64,000 bases of DNA from assembly GCA_902539165.1 (NCBI GenBank), contig CACBHY010000002.1, forward strand, positions 124,001-188,000, given 5' to 3'. A program made the position numbers and the translations under genes. This document shows, one piece after another, positions 33,501-41,839 of this stretch. How positions within the stretch are numbered: the first letter of the stretch is position 1; each line of letters starts with the position of its first letter. A model generated the notes under the pieces. The model saw nothing but the letters and a program-made list of their open reading frames with translations. It did not search any database and was not told the DNA's origin. This DNA comes from an uncultured Pelagibacteraceae bacterium. GTDB lineage: Bacteria > Pseudomonadota > Alphaproteobacteria > Pelagibacterales > Pelagibacteraceae.

Positions 33501-34447
33501 TGTCTAAAATAAAAAAGGTTGCAGTCATAGGCACTGGTGTAATTGGAGCAGGGTGGATTATTCGATGTTTAGCTCACAACAAAATTGTTTATGCATTTGA
33601 TAAAGATCTAAAATTAAAACAAAATTTAATAACAGAAATTAAAAGAACTTGGCCGTTTGTAAAAAAACTTTATAATAAAAAAAAACTCAATCTCGAAAAC
33701 TTTCAATATTTTACTTCTATTGAAGAAACTTTAAAAGACGCAGATTTTGTTCAAGAATGTGCCACCGAAAACTATTCATTAAAGACTAAATTAATGAATA
33801 CAATTGGAAAATATTCTAAAAAAAACGCTATTATTGCATCAAGTTCATCTGGTTTGTTACCAACAAGAATTTTTTCTAAATGTTTAAATCCTCAAAGAGG
33901 TATAATTGGGCATCCGTTTAATCCTGTATATTTGTTACCGTTAGTTGAGATAGTGCCTGGGAAAAAAACATCAAAAAAATATATGAATATTGCTAATAAT
34001 TTTTACAAATCTATTATGATGAATCCTATTTTATTAAAAAGTGAACTGCCCGGTTATTTGTCTGATAGATTACAAGAAGCTCTTTGGAGAGAGGCACTAC
34101 ATATTATTAATGAAGGTTACGCTACCACTGAAAATTTAGACAGATCTATTGAGGATGGGCCTGGTCTTAGATATTCATTAATGGGTACATTCCTCACTTT
34201 TCATCTTGCTGGAGGAAAAGCAGGTATGAAGCACATGCTTGAACAATTTGGGCCAGCATTAAATCTGCCATGGACTAAATTAAAAGCTCCTAAACTTACC
34301 AAGAAATTATCTGATCGAATAATATCTGGTACAAAAAAACAAGCAAAAGGCAAGTCCGTTAATAAGCTTTCAAATATAAGAGACGAATATTTGGTAGAGT
34401 TACAAATTTTAAGAAAAAAATATACAAACTTAATAAGAAAAAGGTAA
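33500..34447 (+). CDS. L-carnitine 3-dehydrogenase-like protein
   Basis: 315 residues. The NAD motif VIGTGVIGAGW is at about 9-19, and SSSGLLPT and GHPFNPVYLLPLVEIV near 135-153 are the 3-hydroxyacyl-CoA dehydrogenase signature with catalytic His. The length fits carnitine dehydrogenase. It would oxidise carnitine to 3-dehydrocarnitine. Translation is coupled to the upstream BKACE gene. A 3-hydroxybutyryl-CoA role is the alternative but the neighbours favour carnitine. Confidence 0.83.
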   Translation: MSKIKKVAVIGTGVIGAGWIIRCLAHNKIVYAFDKDLKLKQNLITEIKRTWPFVKKLYNKKKLNLENFQYFTSIEETLKDADFVQECATENYSLKTKLMNTIGKYSKKNAIIASSSSGLLPTRIFSKCLNPQRGIIGHPFNPVYLLPLVEIVPGKKTSKKYMNIANNFYKSIMMNPILLKSELPGYLSDRLQEALWREALHIINEGYATTENLDRSIEDGPGLRYSLMGTFLTFHLAGGKAGMKHMLEQFGPALNLPWTKLKAPKLTKKLSDRIISGTKKQAKGKSVNKLSNIRDEYLVELQILRKKYTNLIRKR

Positions 34448-34456
34448 AATAGAGTT

Positions 34457-35491
34457 ATGGATTTTAATCATTTTTTAACAAGTTATATGCCAAATACAAA
34501 TATTGGTTCAAAAGCTCACTTTGACAACATGTTAAATGAAAGCATTATTGCAGAAAAACTTGGTTATTCAACAGTATCAATCCCAGAACATCATTTAATA
34601 AATATCTTAATGATGCCGTCACCTTTGCAAATGGCAGTTAAAATTGCCTCAATCACAAAAAAAATTAATATCACGACTGGAATAGTAGTTTTACCTCTTC
34701 ACGATATGAGAACTTATGCAGGAGATGTATCTACTGCTGATATATTAACAGATGGAAGACTTATACTAGGAGTTGGCAGAGGGGCGTTCCCATGGGAAAT
34801 GAAAAGATTAGGTACTCCAATTGAGATATCAAAAGAAAAATTTACAGAATCTCTAGAAGTCTTACAGTTATTGTTAAAAAACAAGGAAGTATCTTATCAA
34901 GGTAAATTTTATGATTTTGAGCCATTAACAATCATGCCAAGACCAATTAGCAATCCTGTTCAAATGATGGTTGCAGCAATGAATTTAGAAAGCATTAAAG
35001 ATGCTGCTAAAAGAGGATTTCATGTGCAATCAACTGTGCTGTCAGGAACTAAGGATCTTCTTTTAAGTAGGGTGAACGCATTTAAAGAAGGATGTGAGAT
35101 TCTTGGAGAAAAAGGAAAATTATTAAAATTATCAATGCAACGGATGGCTTATTTGGCTAAAGACGATATTGATGCAAAAGAAAAAATAAAAATGGCATAT
35201 GAGTACTACAAAAGATTTGATAATATGTTTACAGGACCTGGAAAAGTAAAAGAAGGTAGTGTAGAACCTCTTGAGAGGGAACAATCACTTGAAGAGCTTA
35301 AAGAAAATCTTTTGATTTGTACTTTAAATGAAATGATAGATAAATTAAGTGTCTACGCAGAGGCAGGAGTAGATGAAGTTATACTAAGCTCTAGTTTTGG
35401 CCAATCACATAATGATTTAACTCAATCAATGCACAGAATTGGTGAAAATGTTATCCCATATTTTAAAAAATCAAATATTCAAGTTGCATAG
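34457..35491 (+). CDS. LLM-class flavin-dependent monooxygenase
   Basis: 344 residues, luciferase-like TIM barrel. Opening MDFNHFLTSYMP, SIPEHHLI near 40-47, TGIVVLPLHDMRTYAGDVSTADILTDGRL split over about 75-102, and GVGRGAFPWEM near 106-116 match bacterial luciferase-like enzymes. It would use reduced flavin and oxygen. Adjacent to the carnitine genes with a nine-base gap, and followed six bases later by a hydrolase, so all four plus-strand genes look like one operon. Substrate unknown. Confidence 0.85.
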   Translation: MDFNHFLTSYMPNTNIGSKAHFDNMLNESIIAEKLGYSTVSIPEHHLINILMMPSPLQMAVKIASITKKINITTGIVVLPLHDMRTYAGDVSTADILTDGRLILGVGRGAFPWEMKRLGTPIEISKEKFTESLEVLQLLLKNKEVSYQGKFYDFEPLTIMPRPISNPVQMMVAAMNLESIKDAAKRGFHVQSTVLSGTKDLLLSRVNAFKEGCEILGEKGKLLKLSMQRMAYLAKDDIDAKEKIKMAYEYYKRFDNMFTGPGKVKEGSVEPLEREQSLEELKENLLICTLNEMIDKLSVYAEAGVDEVILSSSFGQSHNDLTQSMHRIGENVIPYFKKSNIQVA

Positions 35492-35497
35492 ATAATA

Positions 35498-36268
35498 ATG
35501 AGTGAAACAGCAATAGATTGTAGTTACTCTATTGAAGGATCTGGACCAGCTATATTTTTAACTCACGGAGTAGGTGCTGCTGAGGATGCCTGGCGAATTA
35601 TTACTCCCAAATTAAAAAAAAAATTTACAATTATAACCTATGATTTAAGAGGACATGGTAAATCACCCATCACAAATAAAGAGTTTAATCTAGATAGTCT
35701 TGTTTTAGATTTAGAGAGACTTCGTGAAAAAACAAATATAGAAAAAGCTCATTTTGTTGGACATTCGTTGGGAGGAATGATTTCTCCAGCTTATGCAAGA
35801 AAATATCCACACAGAGTTTTGTCTGTCGGAATGATTTCAACTGTAGCAGGTAGATCAGAGGATGATAGAAAAAAAATTTGGAAGGTTATTAATGATCTTA
35901 AAACAATAGGTATTAAAAAAACATTGGAAAATCTAACATCGCGATGGTTTACTGACGAATTTATATCGAAAAATCCTGATTTAGTCTCTAGAAGATTAAA
36001 TCAAGTAATAGAAACTGATAAAGATGTATTTATAAATGTTTTTAAAATTTATGCAGAAACAGAAATGATAAATTGGCTTAATGAAATTAAAAAACCATGC
36101 CTACTTATTACTGGCGAAAATGATGGCGGATGTTCACCTGCTCACAATAAAAAAATGTCTAATGAGATAGAAAATTCAAAATTAGTAATTATTTCCAAGG
36201 TTAAACACTCTTTGTTAATTGAAACTCCAGATTTGATTGCGGATAATTTATTAAGCTTTTTAAATTAA
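35498..36268 (+). CDS. alpha/beta hydrolase
   Basis: 256 residues. The nucleophile motif GHSLGGM (near 88-94) with Ser90, the acid in TGENDGG near 205 and the final His in VKHSLLIE near 231 form the triad. The N-terminal FLTHGVGAAEDAW is the oxyanion loop. Resembles 3-oxoadipate enol-lactonase-type hydrolases. Last gene of the carnitine/LLM run, so it may act on the flavoprotein's lactone or ester product (inference). Convergent with the SDR gene, 4-base overlap. Confidence 0.83.
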   Translation: MSETAIDCSYSIEGSGPAIFLTHGVGAAEDAWRIITPKLKKKFTIITYDLRGHGKSPITNKEFNLDSLVLDLERLREKTNIEKAHFVGHSLGGMISPAYARKYPHRVLSVGMISTVAGRSEDDRKKIWKVINDLKTIGIKKTLENLTSRWFTDEFISKNPDLVSRRLNQVIETDKDVFINVFKIYAETEMINWLNEIKKPCLLITGENDGGCSPAHNKKMSNEIENSKLVIISKVKHSLLIETPDLIADNLLSFLN

Positions 36269-37053
36269 TCATTTCTTTCTGTGTGACCATCTACAGAAAT
36301 CACTTGTCCTGAAACTCTCACTGAATCATCTGAAATTAAAAAAGAACACATTTTTCCAATATCTTCCTCTAAGATCCATTGCTTCATTGAACTCATAGAA
36401 ATAAAATCTTTTTCAATCACTTTAGAAGAAACTTTGGTAAATTTTGCCTTATCTTTTATAACTCTTTTCATCCTATCACCTTTTATAGTACCAGGACAAA
36501 CAGCATTAACCCTAATATTGAACTTCCCAAGTTCCATTGCTAAGGTTTTTGTAATACCAATGATTGCCCATTTACTCGCTGCGTAAGGAGATCGTAGTGG
36601 AAAACCAAGTATACCCGCTGTTGAAGATATATTTACAATAGAACCATTTTTAGATTTTTTAATTAATGGGATAGCCTGTTTTGTAAAATAAAAATGACTA
36701 TTTACGTCTACGTGTAATGTATTTTCCCAATCTTTAGATTTTAATTTTTCAAGAGACCCTGTAGGACCTGCTACTCCAACATTATTAATCAAAGCATCAA
36801 TTTTTGTGGTTTTCTTTTTAATAATTTTAAAAAATTTTACTACATGATCTTCACTTGAAGCATCACACTCTTGAACAAAAAGTTTTTTATTATAAAGAGG
36901 ATGTTTTTTGGTTTTAGTTAGATATTTTTTGTTGATATCACAAATAAAAACTATTGCTCCTCTTGATAAACAAATTTTAGTTGTAGCCCAACCAATACCA
37001 GAAGCACCAGCAGATATAAGTATTTTTTTATTTTTTAAAGATTGGTTGGTCAT
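36265..37053 (-). CDS. short-chain dehydrogenase/reductase
   Basis: 262 residues. ISAGASGIGWATT (cofactor loop) near 13-25, NNVGVAGPTG near 89-98, Ser in IVNISSTAGI near 138 and the catalytic YAASK near 155. Classic SDR with acidic FICDINKK second strand, favouring NAD. Substrate unknown; the neighbourhood of the carnitine set gives weak support for a role in the same catabolism. Confidence 0.87.
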   Translation of the reverse strand: MTNQSLKNKKILISAGASGIGWATTKICLSRGAIVFICDINKKYLTKTKKHPLYNKKLFVQECDASSEDHVVKFFKIIKKKTTKIDALINNVGVAGPTGSLEKLKSKDWENTLHVDVNSHFYFTKQAIPLIKKSKNGSIVNISSTAGILGFPLRSPYAASKWAIIGITKTLAMELGKFNIRVNAVCPGTIKGDRMKRVIKDKAKFTKVSSKVIEKDFISMSSMKQWILEEDIGKMCSFLISDDSVRVSGQVISVDGHTERND

Positions 37054-37111
37054 TTTTTATTTTAATATTTTAATTTTAAAAAAACACTAAAATTATGAAT
37101 TTAAAAAAGAT

Positions 37112-37140
37112 AAAAAAAAGGCCCTGATTAACAGGGCCTT
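37112..37140 (-). terminator. rho-independent terminator of the binding-protein gene
   Basis: On the minus strand a 9-bp stem (AAGGCCCTG 37140-37132 with CAGGGCCTT 37126-37118, loop of five) is followed by a run of T residues (37119-37112). It lies about 24 bases after the stop of the leftward ProX-like gene. It is the best classical terminator in the window. Confidence 0.85.
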
Positions 37141-37163
37141 AATTTTAAATATATTCGAAATAA

Positions 37164-38168
37164 TTAATTAGGTATCCAGCTTTTCCACTTATCAGGATTA
37201 GCATCTTTCCACTCTTTAACTACTTCTTTAAGATCTCTATTTTTTTGCTTAACTTCAACTAGCATTACTGCTTGGTCTGCATTTTCAAACTTCATTTTTG
37301 TGAAGAATTCTGCAGCTTTAGCATGCTCAGCTTTAGCAAAAGTTTCTGGGTTACCATAGTTGAACGTATAGTCTTTTGCCCAACCAGTTGCTGGCCATGC
37401 AGCAGTTCCACAATCTTTCCAGTTGTTAGCTTCAGTAAAACTATCACAAGTTTTGTGATCAGGAAGACCTACACCAACCATGTCGTAAGCACCAAAGAAC
37501 CAATGTGGTTCCCATAGATATAATAAGAAAGGTTCTTTTCTTTCATATGCAGCAGATGCTTCTGCAAGTGCAGCAGCTTCTGTTCCTAGTTCGTCAGCTT
37601 GGAAATCAATTCCTAAAAGATCAAGTCTTTTTTGGTCATGACAGTTCCAACCTGCAACAGGACATGCAATTAATCTTCCTTTGCTTCCAGTTTCAATAGT
37701 TGCAAATTTGTCTTTATGTTTATTTAAATCTTTCCAAGATTTAATTCCATATTTATCTGCAGCGTATTTAGGAATAAAATAATCTGAAAGTCCAATTATT
37801 CCAGTTGTACCTAAAAGTTTTACACTTCCATCACCTTCATAATTAAACATAGACTTACCATCATACATCAAAGGACCTTTCATCATGACAGTATCTGCTT
37901 CAGCATAACTCGGCCAACTTTCACATGCAAAGTCAATTTCACCTGCAGCTATTGCTTCCCACAATCCTGTTCCTGATGGAAATACCACTCTTTTTACTTT
38001 GTATCCCAGCTCTTCTTCCAACATACTGACAGCAACCTGACAAGTAATTTCTCCACCTGTCCAGTCTGCTACAGCTGCTGTTAATCTTTTAGCATTTGCT
38101 TGCGAAAAAGTTCCAAGTAAAAGTACAAAAGATAATACAAAAGCTGATAAAGTTTTTGTTAACTTCAT
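37164..38168 (-). CDS. glycine betaine/proline- or TMAO-type ABC transporter binding protein
   Basis: 334 residues with a signal peptide (about 1-26, ending ANA). The mature OpuAC domain has several Trp that form the usual aromatic box for quaternary amines: AVADWTGGEI near 32-41, ESWPSYAEA near 82-90 and LYLWEPHWFF near 217-226. SAR11-type TMAO-binding proteins look the same, so betaine, carnitine, choline or TMAO are all possible. It has its own terminator and ribosome site (AGAGGAG). The permease is encoded four genes upstream on the same strand, the ATPase divergently at 44045. Confidence 0.87.
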   Translation of the reverse strand: MKLTKTLSAFVLSFVLLLGTFSQANAKRLTAAVADWTGGEITCQVAVSMLEEELGYKVKRVVFPSGTGLWEAIAAGEIDFACESWPSYAEADTVMMKGPLMYDGKSMFNYEGDGSVKLLGTTGIIGLSDYFIPKYAADKYGIKSWKDLNKHKDKFATIETGSKGRLIACPVAGWNCHDQKRLDLLGIDFQADELGTEAAALAEASAAYERKEPFLLYLWEPHWFFGAYDMVGVGLPDHKTCDSFTEANNWKDCGTAAWPATGWAKDYTFNYGNPETFAKAEHAKAAEFFTKMKFENADQAVMLVEVKQKNRDLKEVVKEWKDANPDKWKSWIPN

Positions 38169-38320
38169 TGTTTCTCCTCTTAATTAATTAATTAAAGCAG
38201 TATACTAATTCAAAAATTATACTCATGTAAACTGTATTAATAATTATTTAAGCAAGATTTTATGCGGTTAATGGTGTGGTTTTTTGTCAACGGCTCACAA
38301 TAGGTTAATTTTTAATAACT

Positions 38321-39499
38321 CTATTTTGTCTGTTCAGGAATATTTCTATCTATTCCTTTAACAATTTTTTTTTCAGGATCAAAAAAGGGTAGATTTACAA
38401 TTTTAGATTTATGATTTTCTCCATTTGGTAATTTCAAGATTAGTTTTTTTCCTGGCCAATCTTTTGGCTCATAAAATCTTACATAACCTATTCCAGTATC
38501 TAGTGTTAAAGAGTGAACACCAGCTGTTATGTAACCTACAATTTTATCTCCATCGAGTACTTTACTACCAGATACAGGTGTTTCAGTTTCACAAGTTAAA
38601 CCAAATAAACAAGTACCTTTATCTTTATTTAATAAAGCATCACGACCAATAAAATCTTCTTTATCCATGTTTACACAAAATCCCAAACCAGCCTCAAAAG
38701 GATTAATTGAGGTATCAATATCAGTTAAATTACCAAATATTCCAGCCTCGATTCTTCTAATAGTCATTGCCCTTGTAGCAGAAAGTTCCATACCAAAAGG
38801 TTTTCCACAACTCATAAGATGATCCCATAAAGCAAGATGATCAGTTTTAAACCCATCAGAGTAAATTTCAAATCCGAGCTCGTTAGTGAAACCTGATCTT
38901 GAAACATAGAGGTTTTGTCCTCCAAGATCAAAAAATCCAGATCTATAATAAGGCATATTTTCATCTATCTTTCCATTTGAAGCTGCTTTCATAATATCTA
39001 TGGAAGCCGGACCTTGTATTTGCAAAACCCTAGATTTTGGATCTGAAATTTTTACATCGTATCCAGAACTGTGAGCTAATAACCAATCTTCAAAAGGTCC
39101 ATCTGCTTGCACATACCAAAATTTATTCTTATTAAATTTGAAAATTACTCCGTCCATAAATATTCCACCTTGAGGAGTACATGCTAGTGAATAATAGCCT
39201 CTACCTTCTTTCATTGTAGAAATTTTTCTTGTCATAATTTTTTCTAAAAAAGTAGCCGCATCAGGTCCAGATATTTCGATTGGTTTTTCTGGAACATCAA
39301 AAATTGCTGCCTTTTGTCTTAATAACCAATATTTTTTTATTGGATCTTCTCCTAAAGAAATTGCAAAATATCTTCCAGCATAAACACCTCTAATCATATC
39401 TGGAGAATTAGTTCTTTCAATATATGGAGATTCCTCAAATCTTCTTGCACTAATTTTAATTGTTTTATTTAAGTCAGATAATTCTTGAAAGTTTCCCAT
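38321..39499 (-). CDS. GcvT-family folate-dependent aminomethyltransferase-like protein
   Basis: 392 residues. PIEISGPDAATFLEKIMTRKI near 73-93 and GGIFMDGVIF near 111-120 (Asp116 at the catalytic position of GcvT) define the first domain; GFTNELGFEIYS near 205-216 and RIEAGIFG near 257 follow, then the C-terminal barrel. Not part of a glycine cleavage operon. It resembles the wider group that includes DMSP demethylase, but the sequence is clearly different from typical SAR11 DmdA. Ten bases behind the molybdoenzyme gene, so probably it takes a methyl group from the product of that enzyme or from the imported compound (inference). Confidence 0.83.
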   Translation of the reverse strand: MGNFQELSDLNKTIKISARRFEESPYIERTNSPDMIRGVYAGRYFAISLGEDPIKKYWLLRQKAAIFDVPEKPIEISGPDAATFLEKIMTRKISTMKEGRGYYSLACTPQGGIFMDGVIFKFNKNKFWYVQADGPFEDWLLAHSSGYDVKISDPKSRVLQIQGPASIDIMKAASNGKIDENMPYYRSGFFDLGGQNLYVSRSGFTNELGFEIYSDGFKTDHLALWDHLMSCGKPFGMELSATRAMTIRRIEAGIFGNLTDIDTSINPFEAGLGFCVNMDKEDFIGRDALLNKDKGTCLFGLTCETETPVSGSKVLDGDKIVGYITAGVHSLTLDTGIGYVRFYEPKDWPGKKLILKLPNGENHKSKIVNLPFFDPEKKIVKGIDRNIPEQTK

Positions 39500-39508
39500 A
39501 AATTTCTT

Positions 39509-41839
39509 TTAATTAATTTTTGATTTAGTTCTTAAAATAGTTGGTGGTTCATGTGCAGTTACTAATGGAGGCTTACCATTAAATTTTTCCATCTCAATAA
39601 GACATGAATGTGCAATAGGGCCTTGTCCAAGTTTTGAAGTGCCTTTATCAGGTGTTAAAACATTTGGATTACCATGTTTACAAATACTGTTGGGTTTATT
39701 AGGGTTTTCTGGATCATACCATGCACCAGTGCTAATTTGCACCACACCTTCCATTACCTTGTTATCAATTATAACTCCTGCTAAACAAGCTCCTCTATCA
39801 TTAAAAAGTTTAACAACATCCCCGTTGTTTAATCCACGTTTTTTTGCATCATTTGGGTTTATTTCTATAGGCTCTCTATCATTGATTTTAAAAGATTTAC
39901 TGTATTTACCGTGATCCATTTGGCTATGTAATTTATTCTTTGGCTGATTTGAAATCAAATGAAGTGGAAAAGTTTTATTTTTTTTACCAAGCCACTCACA
40001 AGGTTCTAGCCAAACAGGATGACCAGGACAATCATCGTAATTAAATTCCGCAACAGTTTTGGAGTATATTTCAATTTTACCACTAGGAGTATTTAAAGGA
40101 TTTTTTAAGGGATCTTCAATAAATTCTTTAAGCATGAGTGTAGGTTTAGAAGGATCTTTAATTTTAAACCATTTATTTTCTCTAAATTTCTCATAACTAG
40201 GTAATTCAATATTAGCTGATTCAGCTTTTCTAGAAGTCTCAGAGTATATCCATTTTTGCCATTCTTCTTGGTTTCTTCCTTCTGTAAATTTATCTTTAAC
40301 TCCCATTTTTTTAGATATATTGGAAAAAATTTCATAATCATCTCTCGCTAGTTTGTAAGGTTCAATTAACTTTGACATAGAAACAACATAGGGATCTCGT
40401 GGTGTCATCATAATATCATTTCTTTCAAGTGGAGTAGTACAAGGTAAAACAATATCTGATCTTTTAGCTAATGTATTCCAACACCATTCATTTGATATTA
40501 TCGTATCTGGTTTTTCCCATGCTTTGATTAAACGATTTAGATCTTGGTGATGATGAAAAGGATTTCCACCTGCCCAATAAACAATTTTTGTATCTGGATA
40601 TACATAAGTTTTTCCATCGAAGTCAAACTTTTTGCCTGGAAGAAGCAAAAGATCACTAATTCTAGCCACAGGAATAAAATTTTCTATTTCATTTTTTGTT
40701 TGTGGAAAGGCTGCTCCGGGCAAAATAGTAAATTGTCCACCTATAAAATTCGTAGCGCTGTACCCAAATCCAAATCCACCACCCGGTAATCCAATTTGTC
40801 CAATCATAGAAGCCAACATTATTGCCATCCAAAAAGGTTGTTCACCATGATCTTGTCGCGTCAAAGACCAACTTACAGAAATCATACTTCTGTTAGAGGA
40901 TAACTTATGAGCCAATTCTTTTATTTTTTCTGGCGATATATTACATATTTCAGCAGCCCAGTTTGCATCCTTTTTAATTCCATCAATTTCACCTAAGAGA
41001 TAAGGTAAGAATTTTTCAAAACCTTCCGTATATTTTTTCAAAAACTCTTTATTGCTTAAACCTTCTACATGAAGTGTATGAGCTATTCCTAACATTAGCG
41101 CAGTATCAGTATTTGGTCGTGCAGCAATCCACTCACTTTTAACTTCGTCAATAAAATCAGATTTTAAAGGGCTTATATTTATAAACTCAATACCTGACTT
41201 TGAGGCATCTTTTAAATTTTCTTGCTGATAGTGGTGACCAGTTCCACCTTGAGAAATCTGACCATTTTTAATTGGAATTCCTCCAAAACATAAAAACACT
41301 TTAGTATGATCTTTTATTGAACTCCAACTAGTGCATGTATCAAGATAAGCTCTATAGCTTCCTAAAATATGTGGGACCATTGCTTCTGCTGCAGCAAAGC
41401 TATAGGTAAATTTTGATCTAGTATAACCACCGATACAGTTTAAAAATCTGTGAAGTTGACTTTGAGCATGATGAAATCTTCCAGCACTAGCCCATCCATA
41501 TGACCCCCCATATATGGAAGAGTTACCAAATTTTTCTCTAACTCGATTTAGTTCGTCAGCTACTAGCTGTTCAGCTTTTTCCCAGCTTACCTCAATAAAT
41601 GATTCACTACCACGCAATTTATTATTTGTACCAGGTCCACCTTCCAACCAGCTCTTTCTAACCATTGGTGCATCTATTCGTGTAGGACCATCAAGTACGT
41701 CTAAAATTCCTTGAGCAATGGGAGAGGGATCTTTGTCATGTTCCCAACCTAAAAGTTCTTCAACTTTTCCATCTTTTACTTTAGCTCTGTATGTACCCCA
41801 GTGATTACTAGTTAGAGGAAGACCTTTGTCTTTGGTCAT
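39509..41839 (-). CDS. DMSO/TMAO reductase-family molybdopterin oxidoreductase, cytoplasmic
   Basis: 776 residues from the ATG at 41839, which overlaps the permease stop as ATGA; this start is preferred over 41887. GGSYGWASAGRFH carries Tyr114 and Trp116, and TYSFAAA has Ser147, at the same spacing as the Tyr/Trp and Mo-ligand Ser of Rhodobacter DMSO reductase. No N-terminal Fe-S Cys motif and no Tat signal, as in BisC (biotin sulfoxide reductase). WAGGNPFHHHQDLNRL near 440 and ISNEWCWNTLAKRSDIVLPC near 465-485 bind the cofactor. It should reduce an S- or N-oxide in the cytoplasm. Coupled to a betaine/TMAO-type permease and GcvT-like gene. Confidence 0.87.
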   Translation of the reverse strand: MTKDKGLPLTSNHWGTYRAKVKDGKVEELLGWEHDKDPSPIAQGILDVLDGPTRIDAPMVRKSWLEGGPGTNNKLRGSESFIEVSWEKAEQLVADELNRVREKFGNSSIYGGSYGWASAGRFHHAQSQLHRFLNCIGGYTRSKFTYSFAAAEAMVPHILGSYRAYLDTCTSWSSIKDHTKVFLCFGGIPIKNGQISQGGTGHHYQQENLKDASKSGIEFINISPLKSDFIDEVKSEWIAARPNTDTALMLGIAHTLHVEGLSNKEFLKKYTEGFEKFLPYLLGEIDGIKKDANWAAEICNISPEKIKELAHKLSSNRSMISVSWSLTRQDHGEQPFWMAIMLASMIGQIGLPGGGFGFGYSATNFIGGQFTILPGAAFPQTKNEIENFIPVARISDLLLLPGKKFDFDGKTYVYPDTKIVYWAGGNPFHHHQDLNRLIKAWEKPDTIISNEWCWNTLAKRSDIVLPCTTPLERNDIMMTPRDPYVVSMSKLIEPYKLARDDYEIFSNISKKMGVKDKFTEGRNQEEWQKWIYSETSRKAESANIELPSYEKFRENKWFKIKDPSKPTLMLKEFIEDPLKNPLNTPSGKIEIYSKTVAEFNYDDCPGHPVWLEPCEWLGKKNKTFPLHLISNQPKNKLHSQMDHGKYSKSFKINDREPIEINPNDAKKRGLNNGDVVKLFNDRGACLAGVIIDNKVMEGVVQISTGAWYDPENPNKPNSICKHGNPNVLTPDKGTSKLGQGPIAHSCLIEMEKFNGKPPLVTAHEPPTILRTKSKIN

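Noticed and set aside
38321..39499. DMSP demethylase (dmdA)
   Set aside because: GcvT-family, but the N-terminal and motif sequences differ clearly from remembered SAR11 DmdA; left as GcvT-like.
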